The notes below the pieces were generated by a model. The model made no database searches. It was not told the DNA's origin and was given only the letters and a program-made list of their open reading frames with translations. Shown piece after piece: positions 1-7,634 of a stretch of DNA of 64,000 nt. The stretch's first letter is position 1. Each line of letters begins with the position of its first letter. Source of the stretch: JAJCZZ01 sp964569085 (GTDB lineage: Bacteria > Gemmatimonadota > Gemmatimonadetes > Longimicrobiales > Gaopeijiaceae); NCBI GenBank assembly GCA_964569085.1, contig CAZMTA010000008.1, forward strand, positions 1 through 64,000, read 5' to 3'. A program made the position numbers and the translations under genes.

Positions 1-88
1 GCCGCCCGGCCCGGGCGGCGCCGGACCTGGCATCGCCCCCGCCTCGCCGACACCTTCGGGGACGCGTCGCCCCATTCCGGACCGACCC

Positions 89-1363
89 ATGGATCAAGAG
101 CTGTCCCGCCCCGGCCCCCCTTCGGCGGCCGCCCCCCGGCGGGACCAGGACGTCACGGCACGAGCCCGCCTCCTTCTGGAGACCGAGGCCCTGGACGTGG
201 CTCGGGCCTACCTGGCCGGTCAGGACCGGAGGACCCTGGACGAGCAGGTCCTCCTCACCGAGATCCCCGCGCCGCCCTTCGGCGAGGACGCCCGCGGCCG
301 CGCCATGGCCGGGCTCATGGAGCGCTCGGGGCTCCTACGGGTGGAGACGGACGAGGTGGGGAACGTCCTGGGCTGGTATGGGCGCCCGGGACCCGCCCCC
401 CTGGTGCTGGCGGCACACCTGGACACCGTCTTCCCGGAAGGGACCGACGTGCGGGTGCGGCGGGAGGGCGGTCGCCTCATGGCGCCCGGCATCGGCGACG
501 ACGGCCGGGGCCTGGCCGCCATCCTGGCCGTCTCCCGGGCTCTGGAGGCGGCGCGCATCCGGCTCGGGCGGCCCCTCCTGGTGGTGGCCACGGTGGGGGA
601 GGAGGCGGCGGGGGACCTCCGCGGGGTGCGCCACCTCTTCCGCCGGGACGGCGGGTTCCGGGACACCGCCGCCTTCGTGTCGGTGGACGGCGCCGGCAGC
701 CGGAACATCGTGAACCGGGCCGTGGGCGCCGTGCGCTGGCGCGTCACGGTCCGGGGTCCCGGAGGCCACTCCTGGGTGGACTGGGGGGCGCCGAACCCCC
801 TCCACGCCCTGGCCGACGCCGCGGCCCGGGCGGGCCGCCTCCGGCGGGAGGACGGGATCACCTTCTCGGTGGGCCGCCTCGAGGGGGGCACCAGCGTCAA
901 CGCCATCCCCGAGAAGGCCGTGATGGAGCTGGAGGTCCGGGGCCTGGACCCCGGCGGGCTCGAGGAGGCGGCCGGGGCCGTGGAGGAGGCGGTCCACGCC
1001 GCGGTGGAGGACGTGAGCGGAGCCCGCCGGCCGGGCACCCCGCCCCTGGCGCTGGAGGTGGAGCGGACGGGCGACCGACCGGCCGGCCGGACCGATCCGG
1101 ACTCGGCGCTGGTGCGGGCCGCCGTGGCCGCCACCCGCGCCCTGGGGCTGCGGGCCGAGCTGGCCGCCTCCTCCACCGACGCCAACATCCCCATGTCGCT
1201 GGGCGTGCCCGCCGTGACCGTGGGCGGAGGCGGGGGCGCGGGCGGAGCCCACACCCTGGGCGAGTGGTACGACAACGAGGGGGGCGTGGACGGCCTGGTG
1301 CGCGCCCTCCTGACCCTCCTCCTGGTGGACTGGCTGGAGGCGGAGACCCGCTCCTCGGCCTAG
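89..1363 (+). CDS. M20/M28-type zinc metallopeptidase (dipeptidase/deacylase-like)
   Basis: Probable cytoplasmic di-zinc aminoacylase or peptidase that removes an amino acid or acyl group from a small substrate. The 424-residue product has the M20 signatures in order: the AAHLDTVFPEG metal motif near residue 110, the bridging acid in GIGDDGRG near 137, the catalytic glutamate in VGEEAAG near 174, and a dimerisation lid with GPGGHSW. The length is normal for the family. The first 25 residues are Pro/Ala-rich and may be non-conserved, so the true start could be slightly downstream. It converges on the nucleotidyltransferase gene with a gap of about 20 bases. Substrate cannot be assigned; tripeptidase, carboxypeptidase G2-like enzyme and N-acyl amino acid hydrolase are all possible. 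Confidence 0.85.
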   Translation: MDQELSRPGPPSAAAPRRDQDVTARARLLLETEALDVARAYLAGQDRRTLDEQVLLTEIPAPPFGEDARGRAMAGLMERSGLLRVETDEVGNVLGWYGRPGPAPLVLAAHLDTVFPEGTDVRVRREGGRLMAPGIGDDGRGLAAILAVSRALEAARIRLGRPLLVVATVGEEAAGDLRGVRHLFRRDGGFRDTAAFVSVDGAGSRNIVNRAVGAVRWRVTVRGPGGHSWVDWGAPNPLHALADAAARAGRLRREDGITFSVGRLEGGTSVNAIPEKAVMELEVRGLDPGGLEEAAGAVEEAVHAAVEDVSGARRPGTPPLALEVERTGDRPAGRTDPDSALVRAAVAATRALGLRAELAASSTDANIPMSLGVPAVTVGGGGGAGGAHTLGEWYDNEGGVDGLVRALLTLLLVDWLEAETRSSA

Positions 1364-1382
1364 CCCCCCGGACCGGGGCTCC

Positions 1383-2381
1383 TCAGCTCCCCTCGACCAC
1401 CGAGTGGTCGGTGACGGAGAGGGAGCCGACCACGTCCCGGATCTCGCTCTCGCCGCCCACGATGCTGTCGTGGAGCCGGCTCGACTCGATGCGCGCCCCG
1501 GCGCCCACCACGCTGTCCCGGAGCTCGCTGGCCACGACCTGCGCTCCGCGCTCCAGGGTGACGTTGGGGCCGATGCGCCCGCCGGACACCCGCACGCCGG
1601 CCTCGATGCGGACGGGCTCGACGATCTCCGCGCCCTCGACCTCGGCGTCCCCGTCCACGCCGCCCCGGGCGCCGGACACGAGATGCCCGTTGGTCTCCAG
1701 GAGCGTCCCGGGCTTCCCGGCGTCCCACCACCCCTCCACGGGCGCGGTGAGGATCCGGGCTCCCTGGTCCACCATGTACTGGAAGGCGTCGGTGAGGAAG
1801 AACTCGCCGTCCGGACCGGGCTTGGAATCGAGGACGTGGTGGATGCCCTCGAAGAGCAGCTCGTGGTCCCGGATGTGGTAGAGCCCGATGTTGGCCAGCT
1901 TCGAGATGGGCTCCTTGGGCTTCTCGACGATCCGCTCCATGGTCCCGTCGTCCGCCGTGACGATGACTCCGAAGCGCTGGTAGTCCTCGACCTCCTTGGC
2001 CCAGATCACCCCGGCGTACTCCTCGTCCAGGGTGCGCGCCAGGGAGTAGTCCACCTCCAGGACCGCGTCGGCGAAGATGATGAGGACCTCGTCGTCCACG
2101 TACGGCTCGGCCAGGGCCACCGCCCCGGCGGTCCCGTCCTGGACCTCCTGCACCACGTAGTGCCCCTGGATCTCGGGGTACTCCTCCTCGATCCACGCCT
2201 GGATGTGGTCCCGGAGGTACCCCACGATGAAGACCACCTCCTCGACCCCGATCTCCTTGATGTCGTCCAGGATGTAGCTCAGGACGGGCTTGCCGGCGAC
2301 CTTCAGGAGCGGCTTGGGGGTATTCAGCGTGTGCGGCCGGAGGCGGGTGCCCTTCCCGGCCAGGGGGATGATGGCTTTCAT
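1383..2381 (-). CDS. Sugar-1-phosphate nucleotidyltransferase with left-handed beta-helix tail
   Basis: Makes an NDP-sugar from NTP and a sugar 1-phosphate for surface polysaccharide. The N-terminus has the classic nucleotide-binding loop PLAGKGTRLRPHT and the TPKPLL signature (residues 6-26), and EKPKEPISKLANIGLY lies in the middle. The last 80 or so residues look like hexapeptide (LbH) turns with repeated G-x-x-V/I spacing, as in RmlA-like and GlmU-like enzymes. At 332 residues it is near the length of the glucose-1-phosphate thymidylyltransferase long form. It is transcribed divergently from the SIMPL gene. The actual sugar and nucleotide are not decidable from sequence alone. No other polysaccharide genes lie nearby. 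Confidence 0.85.
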   Translation of the reverse strand: MKAIIPLAGKGTRLRPHTLNTPKPLLKVAGKPVLSYILDDIKEIGVEEVVFIVGYLRDHIQAWIEEEYPEIQGHYVVQEVQDGTAGAVALAEPYVDDEVLIIFADAVLEVDYSLARTLDEEYAGVIWAKEVEDYQRFGVIVTADDGTMERIVEKPKEPISKLANIGLYHIRDHELLFEGIHHVLDSKPGPDGEFFLTDAFQYMVDQGARILTAPVEGWWDAGKPGTLLETNGHLVSGARGGVDGDAEVEGAEIVEPVRIEAGVRVSGGRIGPNVTLERGAQVVASELRDSVVGAGARIESSRLHDSIVGGESEIRDVVGSLSVTDHSVVEGS

Positions 2382-2483
2382 GTCCCTCGGGAGCGTGATG
2401 AACGGAGGTGGGTCCGACCTCGTACGATAGGTGCACCGGAAGGTCGGTCCAACCCTCCCCCAACCTCTGCCAAGAGCCTCGAC

Positions 2484-3278
2484 ATGACCCCGCTACGACG
2501 GATCGTCCTCGCCCTCTCCGCCCTCCTGGTCGCCTGCGCCGGAGCCCCGGCCGGCGCCCAGCCCGCCCCCGCCGCGGAGGCCGTCCCCGCCCCGCGCAGG
2601 ACCGCCGCCGCGCAGGAATCCGCGGACAGCGGGGTCGTGCGGGTGAGCGGGGCGGCCGAGGTGACCGTGTCCCCGGACCGGGCCCGGGTGAGCTTCGCGG
2701 TGGAGAGCGAGGCGTCCACCGCCGGCGAGGCCTCGGACGCCAACGCCGCCACCATGCAGGCCGTCCTGGACGCGGTGCGCGGCGGCGGCTTCCCCGGCCT
2801 CGAGCTCGAGACCTTCGGCTACTCCCTCCGGCCGGTGTACTCCAGCGTGGCCGAGGACGGGCGCCGGGTGCAGCGCATCGAGGGCTACCGGGCCGTGAAC
2901 AACGTGGCCGCCGTGATCCACGACCCCGACGCCGTGGGCGGGGTCATCGACGCCGCCATCGAGGCCGGCGCCAACCGCATCGCCGGGCTTTCCTTCTACG
3001 CCTCCGACACCCGCGCCGCGCGGGAGGAGGCGCTCCGCCGGGCGGTGGAGGCCGCCACCCGGGAGGCCCGGGTCATGGCCGGGGCGCTGGGCCGCACCCT
3101 GGGCGCGCCCCTGGAGGTCCAGGGCGGCGCGCAGCGTCCCCGGCCCCAGCCCATGGGGGACATGGCCTACGAGGAGATGCAGATGGCCCGCGCGCCGACC
3201 CCCATCGAGACCGGGGACCAGACCGTGTCGGCGCAGGTGTCGATCACCTTCCGACTCGGGCCCGCGGAGGGGCGTTGA
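2484..3278 (+). CDS. Secreted SIMPL-domain (DUF541) protein
   Basis: Periplasmic protein of the SIMPL/DUF541 family (relatives include YggE, linked to oxidative stress, and BP26), whose biochemical activity is unknown. The 264-residue product opens with a signal peptide: two arginines, a hydrophobic stretch, and an Ala-rich cleavage zone ending about PAGAQ. The family core follows: VVRVSGAAEVTVSPDRARV near residue 50, and an RIAGLSFYASDTRAAREEAL-type central helix. The ATG at 2484 was chosen because it starts exactly at the signal peptide. The same frame is open for another 1080 bases upstream, but that part is antisense to the nucleotidyltransferase. The stop overlaps the TTG start of the next gene. 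Confidence 0.85.
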   Translation: MTPLRRIVLALSALLVACAGAPAGAQPAPAAEAVPAPRRTAAAQESADSGVVRVSGAAEVTVSPDRARVSFAVESEASTAGEASDANAATMQAVLDAVRGGGFPGLELETFGYSLRPVYSSVAEDGRRVQRIEGYRAVNNVAAVIHDPDAVGGVIDAAIEAGANRIAGLSFYASDTRAAREEALRRAVEAATREARVMAGALGRTLGAPLEVQGGAQRPRPQPMGDMAYEEMQMARAPTPIETGDQTVSAQVSITFRLGPAEGR

Positions 3279-3700
3279 ACCGACTCGTCCGCGCGCTCAC
3301 GCGGAACACCGCGGAGACCGACCCCCACGCCCGGGATCCCCGGCTCCGGGGGCGCACCTACGCCATCCCCTTCGAGCGGGTGTGGCGGGCGGCGCTCGCC
3401 CTGGTCGACGGAGGCCTGACCCGGTGGACGCTGGTGGAGGCCGACGACGAGGAGGGCACCATCCACGCCGAGTCCAAGACCCTCGTCTTCCGCTTCGTGG
3501 ACGACGTCCACGTGGAGATCGGGCTGGACGAGAACGGCCAGACCCGGGTGGACGTGCGCTCGGCCTCCCGGGTGGGCAAGGCGGACCTGGGGCGGAATCC
3601 CCGCACCATCGGGACCTTCCTGAAGCGCCTCGACCAGGCGCTGGACGCCGGGCCGGGCCAGATCCTCGACGCGACCCGCGAGCCCACCTGGTCGGCGTGA
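3275..3700 (+). CDS. DUF1499 family protein
   Basis: Small protein of the DUF1499 family, function unknown, often found next to membrane or lipid genes. The body of 141 residues shows the family pattern: YAIPFERVWRAALALVD, then EEGTIHAESKTLVFRFVDDV, then a C-terminal helix with RTIGTFLKRLDQAL. Start is inferred as TTG at 3275, which overlaps the upstream stop (TTGA) and has GGAGG four bases upstream. The open frame continues upstream to 2408, but its Arg/Pro/Gly-rich composition is that of a frame shadow. Translational coupling with the SIMPL gene is likely. Confidence 0.72.
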   Translation: MNRLVRALTRNTAETDPHARDPRLRGRTYAIPFERVWRAALALVDGGLTRWTLVEADDEEGTIHAESKTLVFRFVDDVHVEIGLDENGQTRVDVRSASRVGKADLGRNPRTIGTFLKRLDQALDAGPGQILDATREPTWSA

Positions 3701-3749
3701 GGCCCCGGACGCCCTCCCGCCCGAGGGGACTCCCGCTACCTTTGGCTGC

Positions 3750-4688
3750 ATGATCCGCCCCCTCCTGGCCGCGCTCCTCGTCGCCTCCCTCACGGCGTGC
3801 GAGGAGGCGGAGCCCCCACCCCGCCAGGCGTCCCCGCTCCCCGCCGACACCACGGGCGAGCGCAGCTTCCGCGGACGGCTCTACGAGCGGAACTTCGTGT
3901 TCACCACGGTGGGCCGGGACACGGCCTTCGTGGTCCCGTGGTTCTTCCGCACCCGCACCCTGCCCGGGACGGTGGAGCGCGGCGTCCGGGGATGGCTGGC
4001 CCGGGGGACGGCGTGGGAGGCGGTCTACACCCGGGCCTGGCAGACGGAGCCCACCCGGGCCCCGTGGCGGATCCTCCCCCACGAGAGCCTCGGCCTGGTG
4101 GTGGGGGAAGGCGATGCCGTGGAGGCCCTCGTCTTCCACGAAGGGCCCCGGGCCCTCGAGCTGGAGCTGGGCGAGCTCCTGATGGAGTGGACGCGGGGCG
4201 GCGAGGAGGTCTACCGCCTGGTGGACGGCACCCTCCTCCTGGGGGAGGAGCGGGTCCCGGGGCTGATCCTCGACATGGCCCGGACCGCGTCGGCGGACGC
4301 CGGGCTGCCCGGCGACTGGGCCTTCCTGGTCTCCGGGGACTCCCTCCAGGTGGTCCTGGAAGCCGAGAGCCCGGCCGCCGTGGAGGAGAGCGGCGAGTAC
4401 CGGGGATGGGCCCGCCTGGACTTCCGGGACCTGCGCCTCCCGGAGATCACGGTCGACTGGGCCGAGGTCCGGTCCTTCCCCCCGGCCCGCCGGGAGATCC
4501 CGGCCTCGTGGACCCTCACGTCCCCGGACCTCCAGGGCGTGCTGGAGGTCACCAGCACCCAGGCCGAGGCGCGGGAGGGCCCGGGCCCGCTCCTCCCGGT
4601 CGACGCCCTCTTCGGCGTGAGCGGAACCCTCACCCTGGAAGGCGGCGACTACCCCGTCCGGGGCATCGTGCGCCACACCCGCCCGTGA
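3750..4688 (+). CDS. Predicted lipoprotein with carotenoid-hydratase/lipocalin-like features, function unknown
   Basis: Envelope lipoprotein of 312 residues. The N-terminus MIRPLLAALLVASLTAC ends in a lipobox with Cys17, so it should be lipidated and membrane anchored. The remainder is beta-rich with many Trp residues (for example VVPWFFRTRTLPGTVERGVRG and EYRGWARLDF) and resembles a double beta-barrel or lipocalin fold, though I cannot name a family securely. It lies 50 bases after the DUF1499 gene and 10 bases before the DUF445 gene on the same strand, so it is probably in the same transcript. Confidence 0.65.
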   Translation: MIRPLLAALLVASLTACEEAEPPPRQASPLPADTTGERSFRGRLYERNFVFTTVGRDTAFVVPWFFRTRTLPGTVERGVRGWLARGTAWEAVYTRAWQTEPTRAPWRILPHESLGLVVGEGDAVEALVFHEGPRALELELGELLMEWTRGGEEVYRLVDGTLLLGEERVPGLILDMARTASADAGLPGDWAFLVSGDSLQVVLEAESPAAVEESGEYRGWARLDFRDLRLPEITVDWAEVRSFPPARREIPASWTLTSPDLQGVLEVTSTQAEAREGPGPLLPVDALFGVSGTLTLEGGDYPVRGIVRHTRP

Positions 4689-4698
4689 GGAGGGCGCC

Positions 4699-6270
4699 GT
4701 GAGCGACGAGCTGGTCCGGATCCTGGTCACCATCGCCTTCGGCGCGCTGGCCGGCGGCCTCACCAACACCATCGCCATCTGGATGCTCTTCCACCCGTAC
4801 GAGCCGCCCCGGCTCTTCGGGCGGAGGCTGAAGCTCCTCCAGGGCGCCGTGCCCAAGAACCAGGAACGGCTGGCGTCGGCCATCGGCCGCACCGTGGGGA
4901 CCCGCCTCCTCACCGAGGAGGATCTGACCCGCGCCTTCACCAACACCGAGTTCCGGGCGGCCTTCGACGAGCGCCTCCGGGCGTTCCTCGAGGAGGTGCT
5001 CCTGAAGGAGCGTCCGTCGCTCCGGGACCTGGTGTCGCCGGCCCTCATGGAGGAGCTGGAGCCGGTCCTCGAGGACGCCGTGGACCACGGCGTCGATCGC
5101 CTGGAGGCGTGGCTCCGCTCCGACGCCTTCCACGACTACGTGGACGGCCGGGCCGACGCCCTGGTGGCGTCGGTGGCCGACGAGCCCATCGGCGACCTCC
5201 TCACGCCGGCCCGGGGCGCGGCGGTGGAGGCGGCCGTGGAGGACTGGCTCGCCGACGCGGTGCGGAGCGAGGACTTCCGGCGGGCGGTGGAGGACTACGT
5301 GGAGCGGGCGTCCCGAAAGCTCCTGGCCCCGGACCGGACCTTCGAGGCCACGCTCCCCCTCGGTCTGGTGGGCTCGGTCGAGAAGGCCATCGCCGGCTAC
5401 CTCCCCCTGGCCATCGAGCGCCTGGGCCGGCTCCTGGAGGACCCGGAGGCCCGGGCGAAGTTCGAGAGCACGATCCACGACCTCCTCCACCGCTTCATGA
5501 CCGACCTCAAGTTCCACCAGCGCGTGGTGGCGCGGCTGGTGATGACCGAGGAGACGGTGGACCGGGTCCTGGACACCATCGAGCGGGAGGGCGCCGAGCG
5601 GCTGAGCGAGCTCCTGACCGACCCCGCCGTGCAGGATGCCATGGCCCGGGGCGTCAACGAAGCCATCGTGGACTTCCTGCGCCGGCCCGTGGCGGAGGTC
5701 CTGGGGCGCCCCGACGACCCGAGCGTGGTGGAGGCCCGGGAGACGCTGGCCGGATGGGTGGTGGACATGGCCCGGGATCCCGGCACCCGGGAGTTCCTGG
5801 TGGAGAAGCTCCACACCGCCCTGGAGAAGGCCGGGGACCGGACGTGGGGCGAGGTCCTGGAGCGCGTCCCCCCCGAGCGGCTGGTGGGCTGGGTCGTGGC
5901 GGCCGCCCGGAGCGAGCCCGCGGCGAAGGCGTACCGGCAGGGCGCCCGGCGGGCGCTCTCCGGGCTCCTGGACCGGCCCATCGGGACGCCGGCCCGGTGG
6001 CTGCCCCCCGAGGCGCCGGAGCGCATCGAAGGCTCCCTGGGCGACCCCCTCTGGGGCTGGCTCCAGACCCAGGTGCCGGCCGTGGTGGAGCGGGTGGACG
6101 TGGCCGGCCGGGTGGAGGTGAAGGTCCGGGAGTTCCCGACGCCCAAGCTCGAGGAGCTGGTGCGACGGGTCACGGACCGGGAGCTGAAGCTGATCGTCCG
6201 GCTCGGCTACGTCCTGGGCGCCGTCATCGGGACGGTCCTGGTCGTGGTGGACGCGGTGCTGGGCGGGTAG
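4699..6270 (+). CDS. DUF445 family membrane protein
   Basis: Integral membrane protein of the DUF445 family (relative of Bacillus YheB), function unknown. The 523-residue product has a first membrane helix with the characteristic GALAGGLTNTIAIWMLF segment (about residues 14-30), followed by KLLQGAVPKNQERLASAIG. A long helical, acid-rich middle carries repeated DUF445-type segments, and a final membrane helix near residues 500-520 (LGAVIGTVLVVVDAVL) ends the chain. GTG at 4699 is the start, with an AGGAGGG ribosome site about eight bases before it. The stop is followed 10 bases later by a tandem 20-base duplication that belongs to the converging gene. Confidence 0.82.
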   Translation: MSDELVRILVTIAFGALAGGLTNTIAIWMLFHPYEPPRLFGRRLKLLQGAVPKNQERLASAIGRTVGTRLLTEEDLTRAFTNTEFRAAFDERLRAFLEEVLLKERPSLRDLVSPALMEELEPVLEDAVDHGVDRLEAWLRSDAFHDYVDGRADALVASVADEPIGDLLTPARGAAVEAAVEDWLADAVRSEDFRRAVEDYVERASRKLLAPDRTFEATLPLGLVGSVEKAIAGYLPLAIERLGRLLEDPEARAKFESTIHDLLHRFMTDLKFHQRVVARLVMTEETVDRVLDTIEREGAERLSELLTDPAVQDAMARGVNEAIVDFLRRPVAEVLGRPDDPSVVEARETLAGWVVDMARDPGTREFLVEKLHTALEKAGDRTWGEVLERVPPERLVGWVVAAARSEPAAKAYRQGARRALSGLLDRPIGTPARWLPPEAPERIEGSLGDPLWGWLQTQVPAVVERVDVAGRVEVKVREFPTPKLEELVRRVTDRELKLIVRLGYVLGAVIGTVLVVVDAVLGG

Positions 6271-6280
6271 GCCCCGGCCG

Positions 6281-6320
6281 CCTCACTCCTCGCCGGGCCG
6301 CCTCACTCCTCGCCGGGCCG
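6281..6320. repeat. Perfect 20-base tandem duplication at a gene end
   Basis: The unit CCTCACTCCTCGCCGGGCCG occurs twice back to back (6281-6300 and 6301-6320). Copy two holds the last codons (RPGEE) and the stop of the converging minus-strand gene; copy one repeats them out of frame after the stop. It lies between two converging genes and reads as a recent slippage or unequal exchange event. Confidence 0.9.
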
Positions 6321-6701
6321 CCTCAGCTTGAACCGCCCCGAGCCCCCACCCGCGGGGCCGTCGGTGGAGGGCTCTTCCGACCGCTCCCGGTCCGGCGGCT
6401 GGAGCTTGAACGCCCCACCGCCTCCGCTCCGGGGGCGCTCCTGGCCGGGCCGGTCGAGCTTGAATCCGCTCCGGCCTCCGCCTCCCCGGGACCGGCTCCG
6501 CCCGCCCCCGGTGCCCACGTCGATCTTGCGCTGGACCCAGGCGAGGGGGGTGAAGTGACGCTTCACCTTCCGGGGCCGGTCGCCGGGCGTCTCCAGGGCG
6601 CGTTCGATCTCGTCGTAGCGCCGGTCGTAGCGACCGGGCATCCCCAGCCAGATGCCCAGGGCGAGGGCGGCGACGGCGCCGAGGATCTTGAGGACCAGCA
6701 T
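6303..6701 (-). CDS. Single-pass membrane protein with three FKL repeats
   Basis: Unrecognised protein of 132 residues. Residues 2-20 form one hydrophobic helix (LVLKILGAVAALALGIWLG), followed by a charged segment RYDRRYDEIERALETPGD and RHFTPLAWVQRKID. The C-terminal half is Gly/Arg/Ser-rich low complexity with three evenly spaced copies of an FKL-x-x-P-x-x-E motif at residues 80, 98 and 124 (FKLDRPGQE, FKLQPPDRE, FKLRRPGEE). The ATG at 6701 starts at the membrane helix; the open frame continues upstream without protein-like composition. The repeats suggest a short linear docking motif used in multiple copies; this is inference. Confidence 0.65.
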   Translation of the reverse strand: MLVLKILGAVAALALGIWLGMPGRYDRRYDEIERALETPGDRPRKVKRHFTPLAWVQRKIDVGTGGGRSRSRGGGGRSGFKLDRPGQERPRSGGGGAFKLQPPDRERSEEPSTDGPAGGGSGRFKLRRPGEE

Positions 6702-6799
6702 GGGTGGGAAGCCTCCGGGAGTGGGAATCGTGGGGGAAGATACAGGTCCCCCGGCCGGGGCGTTCCCCGGCGTCCGGGTCGCCGGGGCGGGCGGGCACG

Positions 6800-6826
6800 A
6801 AAAAGGCGCCTCCCCAGGGAGGCGCC
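6800..6826 (-). terminator. Rho-independent terminator of the 49-residue membrane protein gene
   Basis: On the minus strand, a stem of nine to ten GC-rich pairs (GGCGCCTCCC paired with GGGAGGCGCC at 6805-6826) is followed at once by five T residues (6800-6804). It lies about 37 bases past the stop at 6863. This is the only hairpin in the window with a clear T-tract. Confidence 0.85.
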
Positions 6827-6862
6827 CGGGCCGCCCGGAGGGGCGGCGTGCGCGGGGTCGGC

Positions 6863-7012
6863 TCAGGCCTTGCCCAGGGACTCCAGCGCCAGGAGGACCA
6901 GCCCCACGGAGAGGATGATGGCCACCGCGTTGGTGCCCACCGCCACCATGGCGATCACCGTCCAGAAGATGAGGTGCGTGAAGAGGTAACCGCCGGGAAC
7001 CAGGTCGCGCAT
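6863..7012 (-). CDS. 49-residue hydrophobic membrane protein
   Basis: Short, probably two-helix inner-membrane protein: residues 9-27 (YLFTHLIFWTVIAMVAVG) and 30-46 (VAIILSVGLVLLALESLG) are hydrophobic. No family is recognised. Support for a real gene comes from the clean membrane-protein composition between an ATG at 7012 and a stop, and from the strong T-tailed terminator just past the stop. Upstream in the same frame the sequence is Pro/Gly/Arg-rich shadow. It is separated by 110 bases from the upstream TerB gene and may be its own transcription unit. Confidence 0.6.
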   Translation of the reverse strand: MRDLVPGGYLFTHLIFWTVIAMVAVGTNAVAIILSVGLVLLALESLGKA

Positions 7013-7122
7013 GGATGAGGGTCCGGGTGAGGGGGTCTGGGCGCCGACGCCAGGGAATATGGTGCAAGGCCGGCCGGGTGTCACCCCCGGGCGCGGGCCG
7101 CCCCGGGGACGCGGCCGAGGGC

Positions 7123-7614
7123 TCAGCCGCCGGCCCCGTCCACGTCCGCGCCGGCCCTCCTCCGGGCCTCGTGGAGATACCCCGCCTCCAGGCCCAGGAG
7201 GTTGCTGATCTTCCGCATGAGCCAGTCCTCCTTGGCGCCCAGCTCCCCGTCGGAGTAGACCAGCCCCCACATGACCTCGGCCAGCACCATCTTCTGGGCC
7301 AGGGAGTAGTGCTCGGCCACCAGGTTGGTGAACTGCCAGAGGTCCACGGCGCCCCGGCGCTCCTCCTCGGCCAGCTCCAGGAGGCGCTCGGCCTCCCGGG
7401 CGTCCAGGCCGAACTGTCGGCGGACGGCCGACTCCAGGTGGGCCTCCTCGTCCTCGGTGAAGTCGTCGTCGGCGTGGGCCAGCTCCAGGAGGAGGGCGCA
7501 CGCGGCCAGGCGGAGGTGACGGGCCTCCTCGGCGCGGCGCTTCCGGGCCGGCGCGCCGTGGTCGTCCGGAGGGGTCATGGAGCTCCGGAAGAAGCTCTTG
7601 ATGGAGTCGAGCAT
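7123..7614 (-). CDS. TerB-like (tellurite resistance B family) helical protein
   Basis: Cytoplasmic all-helical protein of 163 residues with a TerB-like core: HLRLAACALLLELAHADDDF followed by TEDEEAHLESAVRRQFGL, then a second repeat around MVLAEVMWGLVYSDGELGAKED. The paired acidic turns (HADDDFTEDE and YSDGELGAKE) are the TerB metal-binding-like loops. The start ATG at 7614 gives MLDSIKSFF, a short amphipathic N-terminus. The gene follows the ABC permease gene by 20 bases on the same strand. No other ter genes are present, so a role in tellurite resistance should not be assumed. Confidence 0.8.
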   Translation of the reverse strand: MLDSIKSFFRSSMTPPDDHGAPARKRRAEEARHLRLAACALLLELAHADDDFTEDEEAHLESAVRRQFGLDAREAERLLELAEEERRGAVDLWQFTNLVAEHYSLAQKMVLAEVMWGLVYSDGELGAKEDWLMRKISNLLGLEAGYLHEARRRAGADVDGAGG

Positions 7615-7634
7615 GGAACCTCCCGTTTCCCGGT

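Noticed and set aside
220..1275. Long minus-strand frames antisense to the M20 peptidase
   Set aside because: Ser/Arg/Pro-rich composition without any motif; typical shadow of GC-rich coding DNA.
1404..2483. 360-codon upstream extension of the SIMPL protein
   Set aside because: It is antisense to the nucleotidyltransferase gene, and a signal peptide starts at 2484.
7123..7614. Tellurite resistance function
   Set aside because: Only the TerB fold is seen; no terC, terD or terZ gene lies near.
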